From an uncultured Ruminococcus sp. (GTDB taxonomy: Bacteria > Bacillota > Clostridia > Oscillospirales > CAG-272): DNA of 59,629 nt. Shown here piece by piece: positions 1-8,477 of the stretch (within the stretch, counting starts at the first letter, position 1; each line of letters opens with the position of its first letter). Location of the stretch: contig CACWOQ010000005.1 in assembly GCA_902762505.1 (NCBI GenBank), positions 1 to 59,629 of the forward strand, read 5' to 3'. A program made the translations under genes and the position numbers. The notes beneath the pieces are model-generated. The model worked only from the letters and a program-made list of their open reading frames with translations, was not told where the DNA came from and searched no databases.

Positions 1-2031
1 CAGCGGCACGTTCAGCGCCGTGACATGCCGTCCGGCTGTCATTATAAGAAGATCCGCGCCGTAAAACAGCACCGCCGCTGCCGCGCTGACGGCGACCGCC
101 GATAAAAGCTTTGCGTAAACAGTCTTTTTCCGCCCGTACTTCGCCGCCGCCATTACGGATACGGAATCTCCGCCCGCGTTTTTCCCGTATGACTCGGTCG
201 TCCACGCGCCGATACACACGAGCATTATCACGGCGTACAGAGGATACGAAGCGTCCGCCGTGAGCAGCGGTCCGATCACGGAAACGTCGGCAAACTCCGC
301 GTCAACGCCGGTTTTGAACAGCTTTTCATTCCGTTCGTACACTTCAGTCGTATATGAAAATCCGTCGCCCAGCCCGCGATCCGTTATAAAGCGGAAACTG
401 CCGAGCACCCTTTCCGTTTGCTCGGGGTCAAATAACCCTTTCTCACCGGCGCGGCGTATCACCTCGTCGCCGTCCGGGGAGACGAACGCATTCAAAAGCG
501 TTTTTACGCGTTCTCCCTGCCGGGAAAACGGTCCCTGTGCCTCCTTCAGTATGAATTCCGCATAAATCCTCTGTTCACGCCCCGGTTCGCTTCTCCGCCT
601 GTTTATCACCGAAACGGTGATCTGCGCGATGAACAGCGCGATTATAAGAGCCGCTGCCGACGTTCTTTTCAGATTTTTGCCGATCTCCCATATAACGAGC
701 GACCGCGGATATTTCTTTGTTTTCGCTGTATTCTTCTCTTTTGTTCTCTTAAACGGCGAGACAGCCGGCGCACGGCGGCGCGATAAAGGTCCGGCAAACA
801 CGGAAGACACGCCCGATACAGTATACACGGCAGCGCACAGGACAGCCGCCGCCGCGACGTATCCCGCGCAAAAGTGCGGCAGGATGACGGCGTACAGCCT
901 CTCCGTCACCGGGAGATAATTGCATACGGATAACAGATTCAGCCGCAGAGCCGGGCTGCCGGCGATATTCAGCCTTCCCGCCGCGACCAGGGCGCCGAGC
1001 AGAGCGCCGCCGGATATATAATATCCCGGGACGGACGGTACCGCCGATGCGACGAGCGACAGCACCGCCGAAAACGAAGCCGCGGACAGCGCCTTCATCA
1101 ACACGGATCCCGCGTAATACGACAATATCGAGCTGACCTCCGGAAACAGCGCCAGCGCGCGGACGTTCTGCACCGAAACGGACGGGTCCGAGTATCCGCA
1201 GCGCAGCCCCGTCGCCGCAAACGACAGAGCCGAAAAGACAAGCGAGAGCGTGACGGAGCAGACGGTCACCGCGCAGAGCTTAGCGGCGTAAAGTCTTCTC
1301 CGTCCGTGCCTGTACGTCCGCAGCTGCACCGTCATACCGCAGACCGTATCCGAATGATACACGGCGCCGACAAGCATGACAAGCGCCGAAAAAAGGAACA
1401 GATCGCCGTACACGTACGTCAGAAGCTCAGTCCATCCGTAAACGAAGCAGTCTCCCACGACAGAGTTGTCGAGCACGTTTTTGTATTTGTTGTAGGTGTA
1501 TATCTGATAACCGTACAGAGGATCGGCAGGCGTCATGCCGTATTTTTCGCGCAGCTCCTTTGCGTTCCTCTCAGCCTGAGACAGGACCGCGGCAACTCCG
1601 TCCGCATACGCCCGTCTTGTCGCCTGAAGCTCTTTTACGGCGGATATCAGAGCGCCGTCGTCGATTTTTTCGCTGTACGTATACGTATAATACGTCGACG
1701 GATCGTCGAATATCTTTTCATATTTTTTATCTGTTGCGTTTTTATCCTCCGCGGTCTCAAGCTCTTCGGCGTACCGCAGCTCGAGCTCTGCGGCTATCTC
1801 AGCCGTTCTGTTTCGTCTTTTTTCTTCAAGCCCGTCGAGGGCGCCGGGATCTTCCGCGCACACGGCGTCAAAGCGGAGTATTTCGTTTTCCTGATCCTTC
1901 GTGTACGAGACGCCCTTGCCGGTAAAGACGTAGCAGACGATAAAAGCCGCGAGCATAAGCGCCGCCACTGCGGCGGCGCTTTTGCCCGCGGTGAATATTT
2001 TTTTGATCTCGTATACGGTCAGCTTAAACAT
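1..2031 (-). CDS. ABC-2 type permease, internally duplicated (3' end outside window)
   Basis: An open frame of 677 codons runs from an ATG at 2031 off the left edge, so the C-terminus is missing. It starts MFKLTVYEIKKIFTAG, followed at once by a hydrophobic helix, a charged extracytoplasmic stretch of about 150 residues, then several membrane segments. The same layout recurs from about residue 440 (VIWEIGKNLKRTSA, helix, soluble loop, helices). Each half has a similar basic patch before a helix: RHGRRRLYAAKL near residue 245 and KYGRKKTVYAKL near 637. This suggests two fused permease units of an ABC-2 type exporter. No ATPase lies upstream; it may lie beyond the left edge. The gene starts 8 bases after the lipoprotein stop, so they are probably one operon. 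Substrate unknown. Confidence 0.75.
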   Translation of the reverse strand, partial: MFKLTVYEIKKIFTAGKSAAAVAALMLAAFIVCYVFTGKGVSYTKDQENEILRFDAVCAEDPGALDGLEEKRRNRTAEIAAELELRYAEELETAEDKNATDKKYEKIFDDPSTYYTYTYSEKIDDGALISAVKELQATRRAYADGVAAVLSQAERNAKELREKYGMTPADPLYGYQIYTYNKYKNVLDNSVVGDCFVYGWTELLTYVYGDLFLFSALVMLVGAVYHSDTVCGMTVQLRTYRHGRRRLYAAKLCAVTVCSVTLSLVFSALSFAATGLRCGYSDPSVSVQNVRALALFPEVSSILSYYAGSVLMKALSAASFSAVLSLVASAVPSVPGYYISGGALLGALVAAGRLNIAGSPALRLNLLSVCNYLPVTERLYAVILPHFCAGYVAAAAVLCAAVYTVSGVSSVFAGPLSRRRAPAVSPFKRTKEKNTAKTKKYPRSLVIWEIGKNLKRTSAAALIIALFIAQITVSVINRRRSEPGREQRIYAEFILKEAQGPFSRQGERVKTLLNAFVSPDGDEVIRRAGEKGLFDPEQTERVLGSFRFITDRGLGDGFSYTTEVYERNEKLFKTGVDAEFADVSVIGPLLTADASYPLYAVIMLVCIGAWTTESYGKNAGGDSVSVMAAAKYGRKKTVYAKLLSAVAVSAAAAVLFYGADLLIMTAGRHVTALNVPL

Positions 2032-2039
2032 ACCCGTTA

Positions 2040-3371
2040 TTATCGGAAGCCGAGCGCTGCTCTCATCTCGTCCTCACCCGGCTTTGCGTATCTGAATACC
2101 GCTCCGCTCTTCAGATCGTATTCTATCGCCTGCCACGGAACGTCCATTGAAGTCACTATCCCCCCTTCAAGCGTGACGGGGCACTGATAATGCGTATTGA
2201 ACGATATCGCGCCTTTACAGACCATATAAAGCGAACAGTCCTCCGGAAGAGCTATGCCGGACGACGCGGCGTCCGCGGCAAGGTCGTATCCGGTCTTCTC
2301 TCCCGTCTCCGGGAACAGGACCGTGATCGCGTATCCGTCGCCTTTCTCTCTGTAAACGACGCATTTTGACGAATAAATGAGACTGCCCTCCGCGTTGTCT
2401 TTGCGGACGAGCGTTTTCGCGCCGCCGCCGTCAAGATCAGCCAGGACGTACGCGTCGCCATTGACAAATTCAGCTTCCCAGCCGACGGAATACTCTATCC
2501 TGAACAGTACGCTCTTGCCGTATACCATCAGTGAATATACGTTTCCATCCTCGACGACCGGATCCGTCGCCTTTTTCAGCTCCGGGTGATCCTCCGTATA
2601 CACGGTTTTCAGCTCGCCGCTTTGCAGGTCGTGGGAATACAGTACCGCGGAATATCCGCCGTCCGTCTTCTCCCACGCTCCGTATACGGCGTAACGGTCT
2701 TCGTATATGACCGGGGGCGCGTTGTTGTTTCCGGCGCGGCAGTCCTCAAAGGCGATCTGTCCGAGCTGCCGGTATGAGCCGTCTTCCCCGATGCTCAAAA
2801 AAACGTACGATGGATCGAAGTCTTTATCCTCTGTTTTATACCTGCAGTAAAGATCATCGCCCTGCAGTAAAAACGCGGGTTCGATAAGACCGTCTTTTAT
2901 AAGCGTGCTTTTGTTAGTCCGCGGATCGTAAATGAAAATCGCGTTGCGCAAAACGTTTACGAAAACAAGTTTGCCGCCGAAGCAGACGAACGCACCTCTG
3001 CATTGCGCGAGCGGACAGCCCGAGTCCTCCGTATGGACGCAAACCGGATCAGTACACACGGGGATCCACTCCTCCCCGTCCGGAAATTCGCGCCGTGACA
3101 CGGTCTGAGCGCCCGCTTCGTAAATATACGTTCCGTCAAAGACCTTCTCCTGTATACGGTTTTTTGACGGTATGCCGTACTTTTCGTACGACTCCTTCAC
3201 CGTCAAGCCGAAAAAGCCCGGGTCAGGCGCGGTTTTGCCGTTTTCGTCAAGCGTTTCAAGCTCCGTGACGGTATCAGTGTCTGTCAGAAAAGGATCTGCC
3301 TCGTTCGTACAAGAACTCATCATAATTGGAATTACACACAATATCGCTCCAATTATTTTCAATTGTTTCAT
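2040..3371 (-). CDS. Secreted lipoprotein, propeller-like, unknown function
   Basis: 443 residues. Signal peptide with lipobox (IMMSSC, Cys at about 21), so it is predicted to be anchored on the outer face of the membrane. The mature part has a short acidic/Thr linker and then repeated hydrophobic strands with periodic Gly/Asp turns, suggestive of a beta-propeller. A Cys-rich motif, CTDPVCVHTEDSGCPLAQ, lies near residues 105-122; I know this style of motif from clostridial lipoproteins but cannot assign a function. A weak AAGGA site precedes the ATG. It is followed within 8 bases by the ABC permease gene, so it may be the accessory or sensing lipoprotein of that transporter (inference). Confidence 0.7.
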   Translation of the reverse strand: MKQLKIIGAILCVIPIMMSSCTNEADPFLTDTDTVTELETLDENGKTAPDPGFFGLTVKESYEKYGIPSKNRIQEKVFDGTYIYEAGAQTVSRREFPDGEEWIPVCTDPVCVHTEDSGCPLAQCRGAFVCFGGKLVFVNVLRNAIFIYDPRTNKSTLIKDGLIEPAFLLQGDDLYCRYKTEDKDFDPSYVFLSIGEDGSYRQLGQIAFEDCRAGNNNAPPVIYEDRYAVYGAWEKTDGGYSAVLYSHDLQSGELKTVYTEDHPELKKATDPVVEDGNVYSLMVYGKSVLFRIEYSVGWEAEFVNGDAYVLADLDGGGAKTLVRKDNAEGSLIYSSKCVVYREKGDGYAITVLFPETGEKTGYDLAADAASSGIALPEDCSLYMVCKGAISFNTHYQCPVTLEGGIVTSMDVPWQAIEYDLKSGAVFRYAKPGEDEMRAALGFR

Positions 3372-3392
3372 TCTGTTCTATTTCCTTTTTTA

Positions 3393-3977
3393 TCAATTAT
3401 AATAATACGAAAACATTAGGAAATTATTTGGGGATCCGCAAACAAGGTCAACTTCACGTTCACCATAGAATGTTGTAGATTTTGCACTTTCAAATAGCAT
3501 ATCATAAAAGTACACCTTATTTTTTTTAAAGTAAATACTATTTGCGTATATATCACCATTTGATGACATATGTACGGGATAATTTATTAGAGTGCTATAT
3601 TCAGTTGCTGCGTTTGCACGTGAAATAAAATATTGATCCAAAGTTAAACCAGAAGTGCTATTCAAATAGTCGTATATGATGGAATCATAAGAATCGACCA
3701 ATTTTTTCACTTTTAATTCCAGCCCACTTCTTGGATTTGAAGAAGATGAACCGGGAGGCGGAGCTATACGTATATCATATTCCACATATGAGTAAATATC
3801 TACATCACTGGCAGAAAAATCGCATGAGTAAACTCCGAGAGGAAACGCATCATCATACACCGTGTCAGTGAAATAAACACTGGACGATGTTACGGTTGTC
3901 GCAATTGTAGATACGGACATGGCGACAATTACAGTTATCATTACAACGAACGATATAGTCATTTTAACCAATTTCAT
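3393..3977 (-). CDS. AT-rich secreted protein of unknown function
   Basis: 194 residues starting at an ATG with GAGGTG just upstream. A TTG start 4 codons earlier is possible but would absorb the ribosome binding site. The N-terminus MKLVKMTISFVVMITVIVAM is a clear signal peptide or signal anchor with no lipobox Cys. The rest is Ser/Tyr/Asp-rich with a proline-glycine-serine patch (PPPGSSSSNPRSG) and no recognisable domain. Codon use is much more AT-rich than either neighbour, which suggests horizontal acquisition. It has its own promoter and a long leader beginning with a STAB-SD-like sequence. Confidence 0.6.
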   Translation of the reverse strand: MKLVKMTISFVVMITVIVAMSVSTIATTVTSSSVYFTDTVYDDAFPLGVYSCDFSASDVDIYSYVEYDIRIAPPPGSSSSNPRSGLELKVKKLVDSYDSIIYDYLNSTSGLTLDQYFISRANAATEYSTLINYPVHMSSNGDIYANSIYFKKNKVYFYDMLFESAKSTTFYGEREVDLVCGSPNNFLMFSYYYN

Positions 3978-4065
3978 AATACACCTCAAATTTTTTTTAA
4001 AAAGTACGGTCGTTTCGATTTCGATGTTGCAAAGATGTCAGATATGATATATTATTATCGATATA

Positions 4066-4109
4066 CCTCCTTTCGTTATAATAATAGCATATTATTATCA
4101 ATTTGTCAA
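4066..4109 (-). promoter_or_regulatory. Promoter and STAB-SD-like 5' end for the AT-rich secreted gene
   Basis: TTGACA (complement of 4104-4109), 17-bp spacer, TATTAT (complement of 4081-4086). The predicted transcript would begin close to GAAAGGAGG (complement of 4066-4074), about 90 bases before the real ribosome binding site. No usable start codon follows this upstream Shine-Dalgarno. GAAAGGAGG near an mRNA 5' end is the known STAB-SD element that protects cry3A mRNA in Bacillus thuringiensis, so a stability role is inferred. Confidence 0.6.
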
Positions 4110-4143
4110 GCATATTTTTCTTTTTTTTACTTTTTATATAGAT

Positions 4144-4791
4144 TTATAGATCAAGCAAATCGAATCTGCGCTGCGCTTTGACGCACGAGGAGGCTGTCAG
4201 CGCGGCGTAAAGCGCGGCGGATACGAAAAGCGCCGCGAACTGAACGGGCAGCTTTTCCGCCGTATTCAGAAATCCAAGTCCGGGTATATGGTGAAGCGCC
4301 TCAGCCACACCGACGGTGATCATCGACACGGTGATGAAGGCGATGAACGGACGCCCGAATTTGTACGCGGTTTTATAAAACGGTCCGACGAAAAGCGCGT
4401 TGAATTCCGCAAAAACGATCAGTATAAACGCGAGGAAGACCGGGTTGCTGTTCATCATGGGGTTTTCAGCATACGGCGCGGCGTCGCCCAAAAGCGTCAT
4501 TCTGAGCGCCGTAAAGACGGCGAAGAGTACGAACGCGGCAAGCTGTATAACGCACACGAAAGCGAATCTCGCCTTTACCGCGTCCCGCTTTTCCGCGGGC
4601 AGCAGGACCGTGTACAGCACGTCGTTCGTTTCTCTTCCGTTCTGAAACGTCTGGAATATCCCGAAGCAGATGAAGAAAGCCGATATGAGTATAGGATATC
4701 CGGGGATGAACGTCATCGCCGTGAAAGCGAGAAAAAGATAAGTGAGTATATGAGACGACAGACGTATCTCTTTAACGAGCAAGTTTTTCAC
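4144..4791 (-). CDS. ABC-2 type transporter permease
   Basis: 215 residues with about six hydrophobic segments and short loops. It has the size and style of the ABC-2 membrane family whose half-transporters pair with a separate ATPase. The N-terminus MKNLLVKEIRLSSHIL (amphipathic, then a helix) and a conserved-looking YTVLLPAEKRDAVKAR stretch after the second helix are typical of this family. The start overlaps the ATPase gene by 20 bases, so translation is likely coupled. Probable export of a peptide, lipid or drug; substrate unknown. Confidence 0.8.
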   Translation of the reverse strand: MKNLLVKEIRLSSHILTYLFLAFTAMTFIPGYPILISAFFICFGIFQTFQNGRETNDVLYTVLLPAEKRDAVKARFAFVCVIQLAAFVLFAVFTALRMTLLGDAAPYAENPMMNSNPVFLAFILIVFAEFNALFVGPFYKTAYKFGRPFIAFITVSMITVGVAEALHHIPGLGFLNTAEKLPVQFAALFVSAALYAALTASSCVKAQRRFDLLDL

Positions 4792-5515
4792 GGAAATCCT
4801 CCTTTTCGCACGCTATCATTATTTCCTCAAGGTCGGGTCTTATCCCGTCCTTTGCAAAGGAATCTATGAACGCCTCTTTCGTATCGGAGGCGACGATCAT
4901 GCCTTTTTTGATGTAGGTGACGTGATCCGCGCATTTATCGAGATCCGACGTTATGTGCGTTGAGAACAGCACGGCGACGCCACGGTCCCTCAAAGCCGTG
5001 AATATATCGAGCAGCTCCTCCCGCGAGACGGGGTCGAGTCCGGACGTCGGCTCGTCGAGTATCAGAAGCTCCGCTTTATGCGAAAGCGCGATCGTCAGAT
5101 TGAGCTTGACCTTCATCCCCTCCGACAGCTCGCGCGGGGTCTTGCCGGGGTCAAGACCGAAAACGTCGAGATATTTTTTATACTCGGCGTCGTCCCAGTT
5201 TTCATAAAACAGCTTCGTCACGCCGACTATATCTGAGATCTTCTTTCTCGGATACCAGTCGACGGCGCCGCCGGCGTAACCTAAACGCTGTTTTACGGCT
5301 TTTTCGTTTTCTCTGACCGGCATACCGAAAATACTGACGGAACCGGAATCCGGGTGGACGATATTAAGTATGGATTTGAGCGTCGTCGTCTTCCCCGCCC
5401 CGTTGCGCCCGATGAACCCGGTTATGCTCCCGGCGTTGACCGAAAACGACACGGGACCGAGACGGAAGCCCGGATACGTTTTTACAAGCTCCTTTACTTC
5501 AAGCAGCGGAGTCAT
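4772..5515 (-). CDS. ABC transporter ATP-binding protein
   Basis: 247 residues. Walker A GRNGAGKTT near residue 36, signature LSEGMKVK near 131, Walker B LLILDEPTSGLD near 152, and H-loop STH near 187: a complete, active-looking ABC ATPase. It energises the permease encoded just downstream. Its ATG overlaps the stop of the AbrB-like gene (ATGA), making a three-gene operon of regulator, ATPase and permease. This arrangement resembles small ABC-2 exporters in Bacillota that respond to cell-envelope or growth-phase signals (inference). Confidence 0.9.
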   Translation of the reverse strand: MTPLLEVKELVKTYPGFRLGPVSFSVNAGSITGFIGRNGAGKTTTLKSILNIVHPDSGSVSIFGMPVRENEKAVKQRLGYAGGAVDWYPRKKISDIVGVTKLFYENWDDAEYKKYLDVFGLDPGKTPRELSEGMKVKLNLTIALSHKAELLILDEPTSGLDPVSREELLDIFTALRDRGVAVLFSTHITSDLDKCADHVTYIKKGMIVASDTKEAFIDSFAKDGIRPDLEEIMIACEKEDFREKLAR

Positions 5516-5721
5516 TTTTCGTCCTCCTCAAAAATTCTTTTCATCAGCTCCGTGACCGAGCTTTTCGGCGGTATCGCTATACCGCGCTTCTCGTCTCCGA
5601 GAAGTATGAGAGTGTCGCCCGGGGCTATGCCGAACATCTCTCTCGCCTGCTTCGGTATGACGATCTGCCCTTTTTCGCCGACGGTCGCCGACCATGCGTA
5701 CTTTCCCTTCGGTGCTTTCAT
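5512..5721 (-). CDS. AbrB/SpoVT family DNA-binding regulator
   Basis: 69 residues starting at MKAPKGKYAWSATVG, chosen because GGAGG sits 5 bases upstream; a longer reading into the promoter is not credible. The sequence EKGQIVIPKQAREMFGIAPGD is the swapped-hairpin AbrB DNA-binding fold seen in AbrB, SpoVT and antitoxin N-domains. The C-terminal 25 residues are charged and may mediate dimer or tetramer contacts. As first gene of the ABC operon it probably autoregulates. The MKAP...YAWSATVG form is common for regulators next to ABC-2 operons in Clostridia. Confidence 0.85.
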   Translation of the reverse strand: MKAPKGKYAWSATVGEKGQIVIPKQAREMFGIAPGDTLILLGDEKRGIAIPPKSSVTELMKRIFEEDEK

Positions 5722-5754
5722 ATGATCCTCCGTAAAGTTGGTTTTGTTATACTT

Positions 5755-5783
5755 ATCATACCACAGAAAACACGTTTTGTCAA
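5755..5783 (-). promoter_or_regulatory. Promoter of the AbrB/ABC operon
   Basis: TTGACA (complement of 5778-5783), exactly 17 bp, then TATGAT (complement of 5755-5760). It lies about 33 bases before the ATG with a GGAGG site. Near-perfect sigma-A consensus. Confidence 0.8.
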
Positions 5784-5795
5784 TACCGCCAAAAC

Positions 5796-5821
5796 AAAAA
5801 AACGGCGCGTACGCCGTTTTT
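5796..5821. terminator. Terminator-like hairpin between divergent promoters
   Basis: AAAAACGGCG / CGCCGTTTTT, a perfect 10-bp stem with a CGTA loop (5798-5807 and 5812-5821) flanked by A and T tracts. It sits between the -35 elements of the divergent abrB and fumC promoters, so it ends neither transcript. It may insulate the two or be left from an earlier arrangement. Confidence 0.55.
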
Positions 5822-5833
5822 ACAATCATATCA

Positions 5834-5862
5834 TTGACAAATCACGCCCGGCGTGATACAAT
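5834..5862 (+). promoter_or_regulatory. fumC promoter with palindromic operator in the spacer
   Basis: TTGACA at 5834-5839 and TACAAT at 5857-5862 with a 17-bp spacer. Positions 5841-5857 form a perfect odd palindrome, ATCACGCC-C-GGCGTGAT, filling the spacer and touching the -10. A repressor or MerR-type regulator bound there would control fumarase and malic enzyme. No divergent regulator gene of obvious fit is adjacent other than the AbrB-like protein. Confidence 0.75.
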
Positions 5863-5890
5863 AACGCAATAAAAGATCAAGGAGAGACGT

Positions 5891-7255
5891 ATGACGTACA
5901 GGATCGAGCGTGACAGCATGGGAGAGATAAGCGTACCCGCCGACAAATACTGGGGCGCGCAGACCGAGCGCAGTTTTGAAAATTTCCGCATCGGTTCGGA
6001 AAAAATGCCGGGTCGTATCATATCCGCTTTTGCGACGGTCAAAAAAGCGTGCGCGGAAGCCAACCTTTCCATCGGCGCGCTTGACGCGGAGCGTGCGGAG
6101 CTTATCAGATGCGTGTGCGATCAGATCATCTCCGGTGAGCTTGACGGTCATTTTCCGCTCTCCGTCTGGCAGACCGGCAGCGGCACTCAGACGAATATGA
6201 ATCTTAACGAGGTGATAGCGAACCGCGGAAACGAGATCTGCGGAAAAAAGCTTCTTCACCCGAACGATCACGTGAACCGCTCGCAGAGCTCGAACGACAC
6301 GTTTCCGACGGCGCTTCACGTCGCCGCGGTGACGAGTCTCAAAGAAAAGCTCGAGCCTGCGCTTTTGCATATGATATCCGAGCTCAGACGGCTCGAAGAG
6401 GAAAACGAAGGCGTTGTGACGGTCGGGCGGACGCATTTGCAGGACGCCGTGCCGATCGCCTTTTCCCAGGAGATAAGCGGCTGGCGCGCCATGATCGAAA
6501 GCTCTCTTTCCGCCGTCCGGGCGACGTACGGCGGTCTTTACGAGCTTGCGCTCGGCGGCACAGCCGTCGGCACCGGGCTCAACTGTCCCCGGGGCTTCGC
6601 CGAAGCGGCGGCGCGCGCGATATCCGATATGACAGGTTATCCGTTCGTCTCCGCAAAAAACAAATTCCACGCGCTTTCGTCAAAGGACGCGATAGCGTTC
6701 AGCCACGGCGCCCTCCGCGCTCTTGCCGCGGATCTCATGAAAACAGCGAACGACGTGCGCTGGCTCGCCTCCGGTCCGAGATGCGGTCTCGGCGAGATAC
6801 GGATCCCCGAAAACGAGCCGGGGTCGTCCATAATGCCCGGGAAAGTCAATCCTACGCAATGCGAGGCGCTGACGATGGTCGCGGCTCAGGTCATGGGCAA
6901 CGACGTGACAGTCGGGATCGCCGCGTCGCAGGGGAATTTCCAGCTGAACGTATATATGCCCGTCATCGCTTACAACTTTCTGCAGTCATGCGATCTGTTA
7001 TCGGACGCGGTCGTCTCTTTTACCGACAGGTGTCTTTCCGGTATCGTCGCGGACAGGGAAAAAATGGCGGAAAACTTAAACAAGACTCTTATGTCCGTGA
7101 CGGCGCTTTCGCCGGTCATAGGCTATGACAAAGCCGCAGAGATCGCAAAAGCGGCTCATAAAAACAACACGACGCTGAAGGAAGAGGCTCTGCGTCTCGG
7201 ATATCTCACCGCCGATCAGTTCGACGAGGCTGTCAAGCCCGAAAAAATGGTATAA
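5891..7255 (+). CDS. fumC: Class II fumarate hydratase
   Basis: 454 residues, normal family length. It catalyses reversible hydration of fumarate to L-malate without an iron-sulfur cluster. The family signature [17 protein letters not shown] lies near residues 314-330; [16 protein letters not shown] and [16 protein letters not shown] carry further active-site segments. The ATG has AAGGAGA 7 bases upstream. Malic enzyme follows after 12 bases in the same operon, so the pair converts fumarate to malate to pyruvate and NAD(P)H, or runs in reverse for fumarate supply. Confidence 0.96.
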   Translation: MTYRIERDSMGEISVPADKYWGAQTERSFENFRIGSEKMPGRIISAFATVKKACAEANLSIGALDAERAELIRCVCDQIISGELDGHFPLSVWQTGSGTQTNMNLNEVIANRGNEICGKKLLHPNDHVNRSQSSNDTFPTALHVAAVTSLKEKLEPALLHMISELRRLEEENEGVVTVGRTHLQDAVPIAFSQEISGWRAMIESSLSAVRATYGGLYELALGGTAVGTGLNCPRGFAEAAARAISDMTGYPFVSAKNKFHALSSKDAIAFSHGALRALAADLMKTANDVRWLASGPRCGLGEIRIPENEPGSSIMPGKVNPTQCEALTMVAAQVMGNDVTVGIAASQGNFQLNVYMPVIAYNFLQSCDLLSDAVVSFTDRCLSGIVADREKMAENLNKTLMSVTALSPVIGYDKAAEIAKAAHKNNTTLKEEALRLGYLTADQFDEAVKPEKMV

Positions 7256-7267
7256 AGGAGAAAACCC

Positions 7268-8440
7268 GTGAATTACTCGGAAGAATCGCTGAAAAAACAC
7301 TACGAATGGCGCGGCAAGCTTGAGATTGTGCCGAAAATGCAGATAAAGGACAAGACCGACCTGTCCCTGTGCTATACCCCCGGCGTTGCGCAGGCGTGCC
7401 TTGAAATACAGAAGGATCCCGAAAAATCGTACGCCCTGACTGGGCGCGGCAACCTTGTCGCCGTAGTGACGGACGGCACCGCCGTTCTCGGGCTCGGAGA
7501 TATAGGACCCGAGGCGGGAATGCCGGTCATGGAGGGAAAATGCGTGCTTTTCAAGGCGTTCGGCGGAGTTGACGCCGTGCCGCTCTGCGTAAAAAGCAAG
7601 GACGTGGACGAGATCGTGAACACCGTCGCTCTGCTCTCCGGCAGCTTCGGCGGGATCAACCTCGAGGATATCGCCGCTCCGCGCTGCTTCGAGATCGAAC
7701 GCAAGCTGAAGGAACGCTGCGACATCCCGGTATTCCACGACGATCAGCACGGTACCGCGGTGGTCGTCCTCGCGGCGACGCTCAACGCTCTGCGCGTCGT
7801 CGGCAAAAGGATAGATAAAATTAAAGCCGTCATAAACGGCGCCGGCTCCGCCGGTATAGCGATAGCGAAGCTTCTGCTTTCCCGCGGGCTTTCCGACCTC
7901 ACGATGGTCGACAGACAGGGCGTGATCTGCGAAGGGCTCGACTGGCTGAATCCCGCTCAGGCTGAGATGGCGAAGGTCACGAACAGGGCGCGCGTGACGG
8001 GTACTCTGTCCGACGTCATGGCGGGAGCCGATCTTTTCATCGGAGTATCCGCAGGAAACGTCGTATCGGAGCAGATGGTGAAGACGATGGCTGACAAAGC
8101 CGTTATCTTCCCGATGGCGAACCCGACGCCCGAAATAATGCCGGAGCTTGCGAAAAAAGCCGGCGCCGCCGTAGTCGGGACCGGCAGGAGCGATTATCCG
8201 AATCAGATAAACAACGTTCTGGCTTTCCCGGGGATCTTCCGCGGAGCGCTCGACGTCCGCGCAAGGGAGATAAACGAGGAGATGAAGCTCGCCGCCGCCG
8301 AGGCGCTTTCCGGGCTTGTTTCCGACAAAGAGCTATCCGTCGAATACATCCTGCCGCAGGCGTTCGATCCGCGCGTGGGACCCGCGGTAGCCGCAGCCGT
8401 AGCCGACGCGGCGAGAAAGTCCGGCGTCGCAAGAGCATAA
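7268..8440 (+). CDS. NAD(P)-dependent malic enzyme
   Basis: 390 residues, the short bacterial form. It oxidatively decarboxylates malate to pyruvate and CO2. The N-terminal catalytic domain includes [15 protein letters not shown] and the metal/substrate motif [15 protein letters not shown]; the C-terminal Rossmann domain includes the [13 protein letters not shown] dinucleotide loop. Start is GTG with AAGGAG at a good distance. No separate phosphotransacetylase domain is fused. Cofactor preference cannot be decided by eye. It is the second gene of the fumC operon and ends in a terminator hairpin. Confidence 0.94.
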   Translation: MNYSEESLKKHYEWRGKLEIVPKMQIKDKTDLSLCYTPGVAQACLEIQKDPEKSYALTGRGNLVAVVTDGTAVLGLGDIGPEAGMPVMEGKCVLFKAFGGVDAVPLCVKSKDVDEIVNTVALLSGSFGGINLEDIAAPRCFEIERKLKERCDIPVFHDDQHGTAVVVLAATLNALRVVGKRIDKIKAVINGAGSAGIAIAKLLLSRGLSDLTMVDRQGVICEGLDWLNPAQAEMAKVTNRARVTGTLSDVMAGADLFIGVSAGNVVSEQMVKTMADKAVIFPMANPTPEIMPELAKKAGAAVVGTGRSDYPNQINNVLAFPGIFRGALDVRAREINEEMKLAAAEALSGLVSDKELSVEYILPQAFDPRVGPAVAAAVADAARKSGVARA

Positions 8441-8444
8441 CAAG

Positions 8445-8477
8445 ACCGGGAGCCGTATGAAGGCTCCCGGTGCTTTT
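8445..8477 (+). terminator. Terminator of the fumC-malic enzyme operon
   Basis: Perfect 10-bp stem ACCGGGAGCC / GGCTCCCGGT (8445-8454, 8462-8471) followed by GCTTTTAT. It lies between two convergent genes and may serve both strands. Confidence 0.75.

Noticed and set aside
1306..2187. 293-residue plus-strand frame
   Set aside because: It lies antisense to the ABC permease, is Arg/Val-rich in a codon-shadow manner and lacks a ribosome binding site.
5831..6670. 279-residue minus-strand frame
   Set aside because: Antisense shadow of fumC, whose frame carries the family motifs; the shadow would also remove both promoters.
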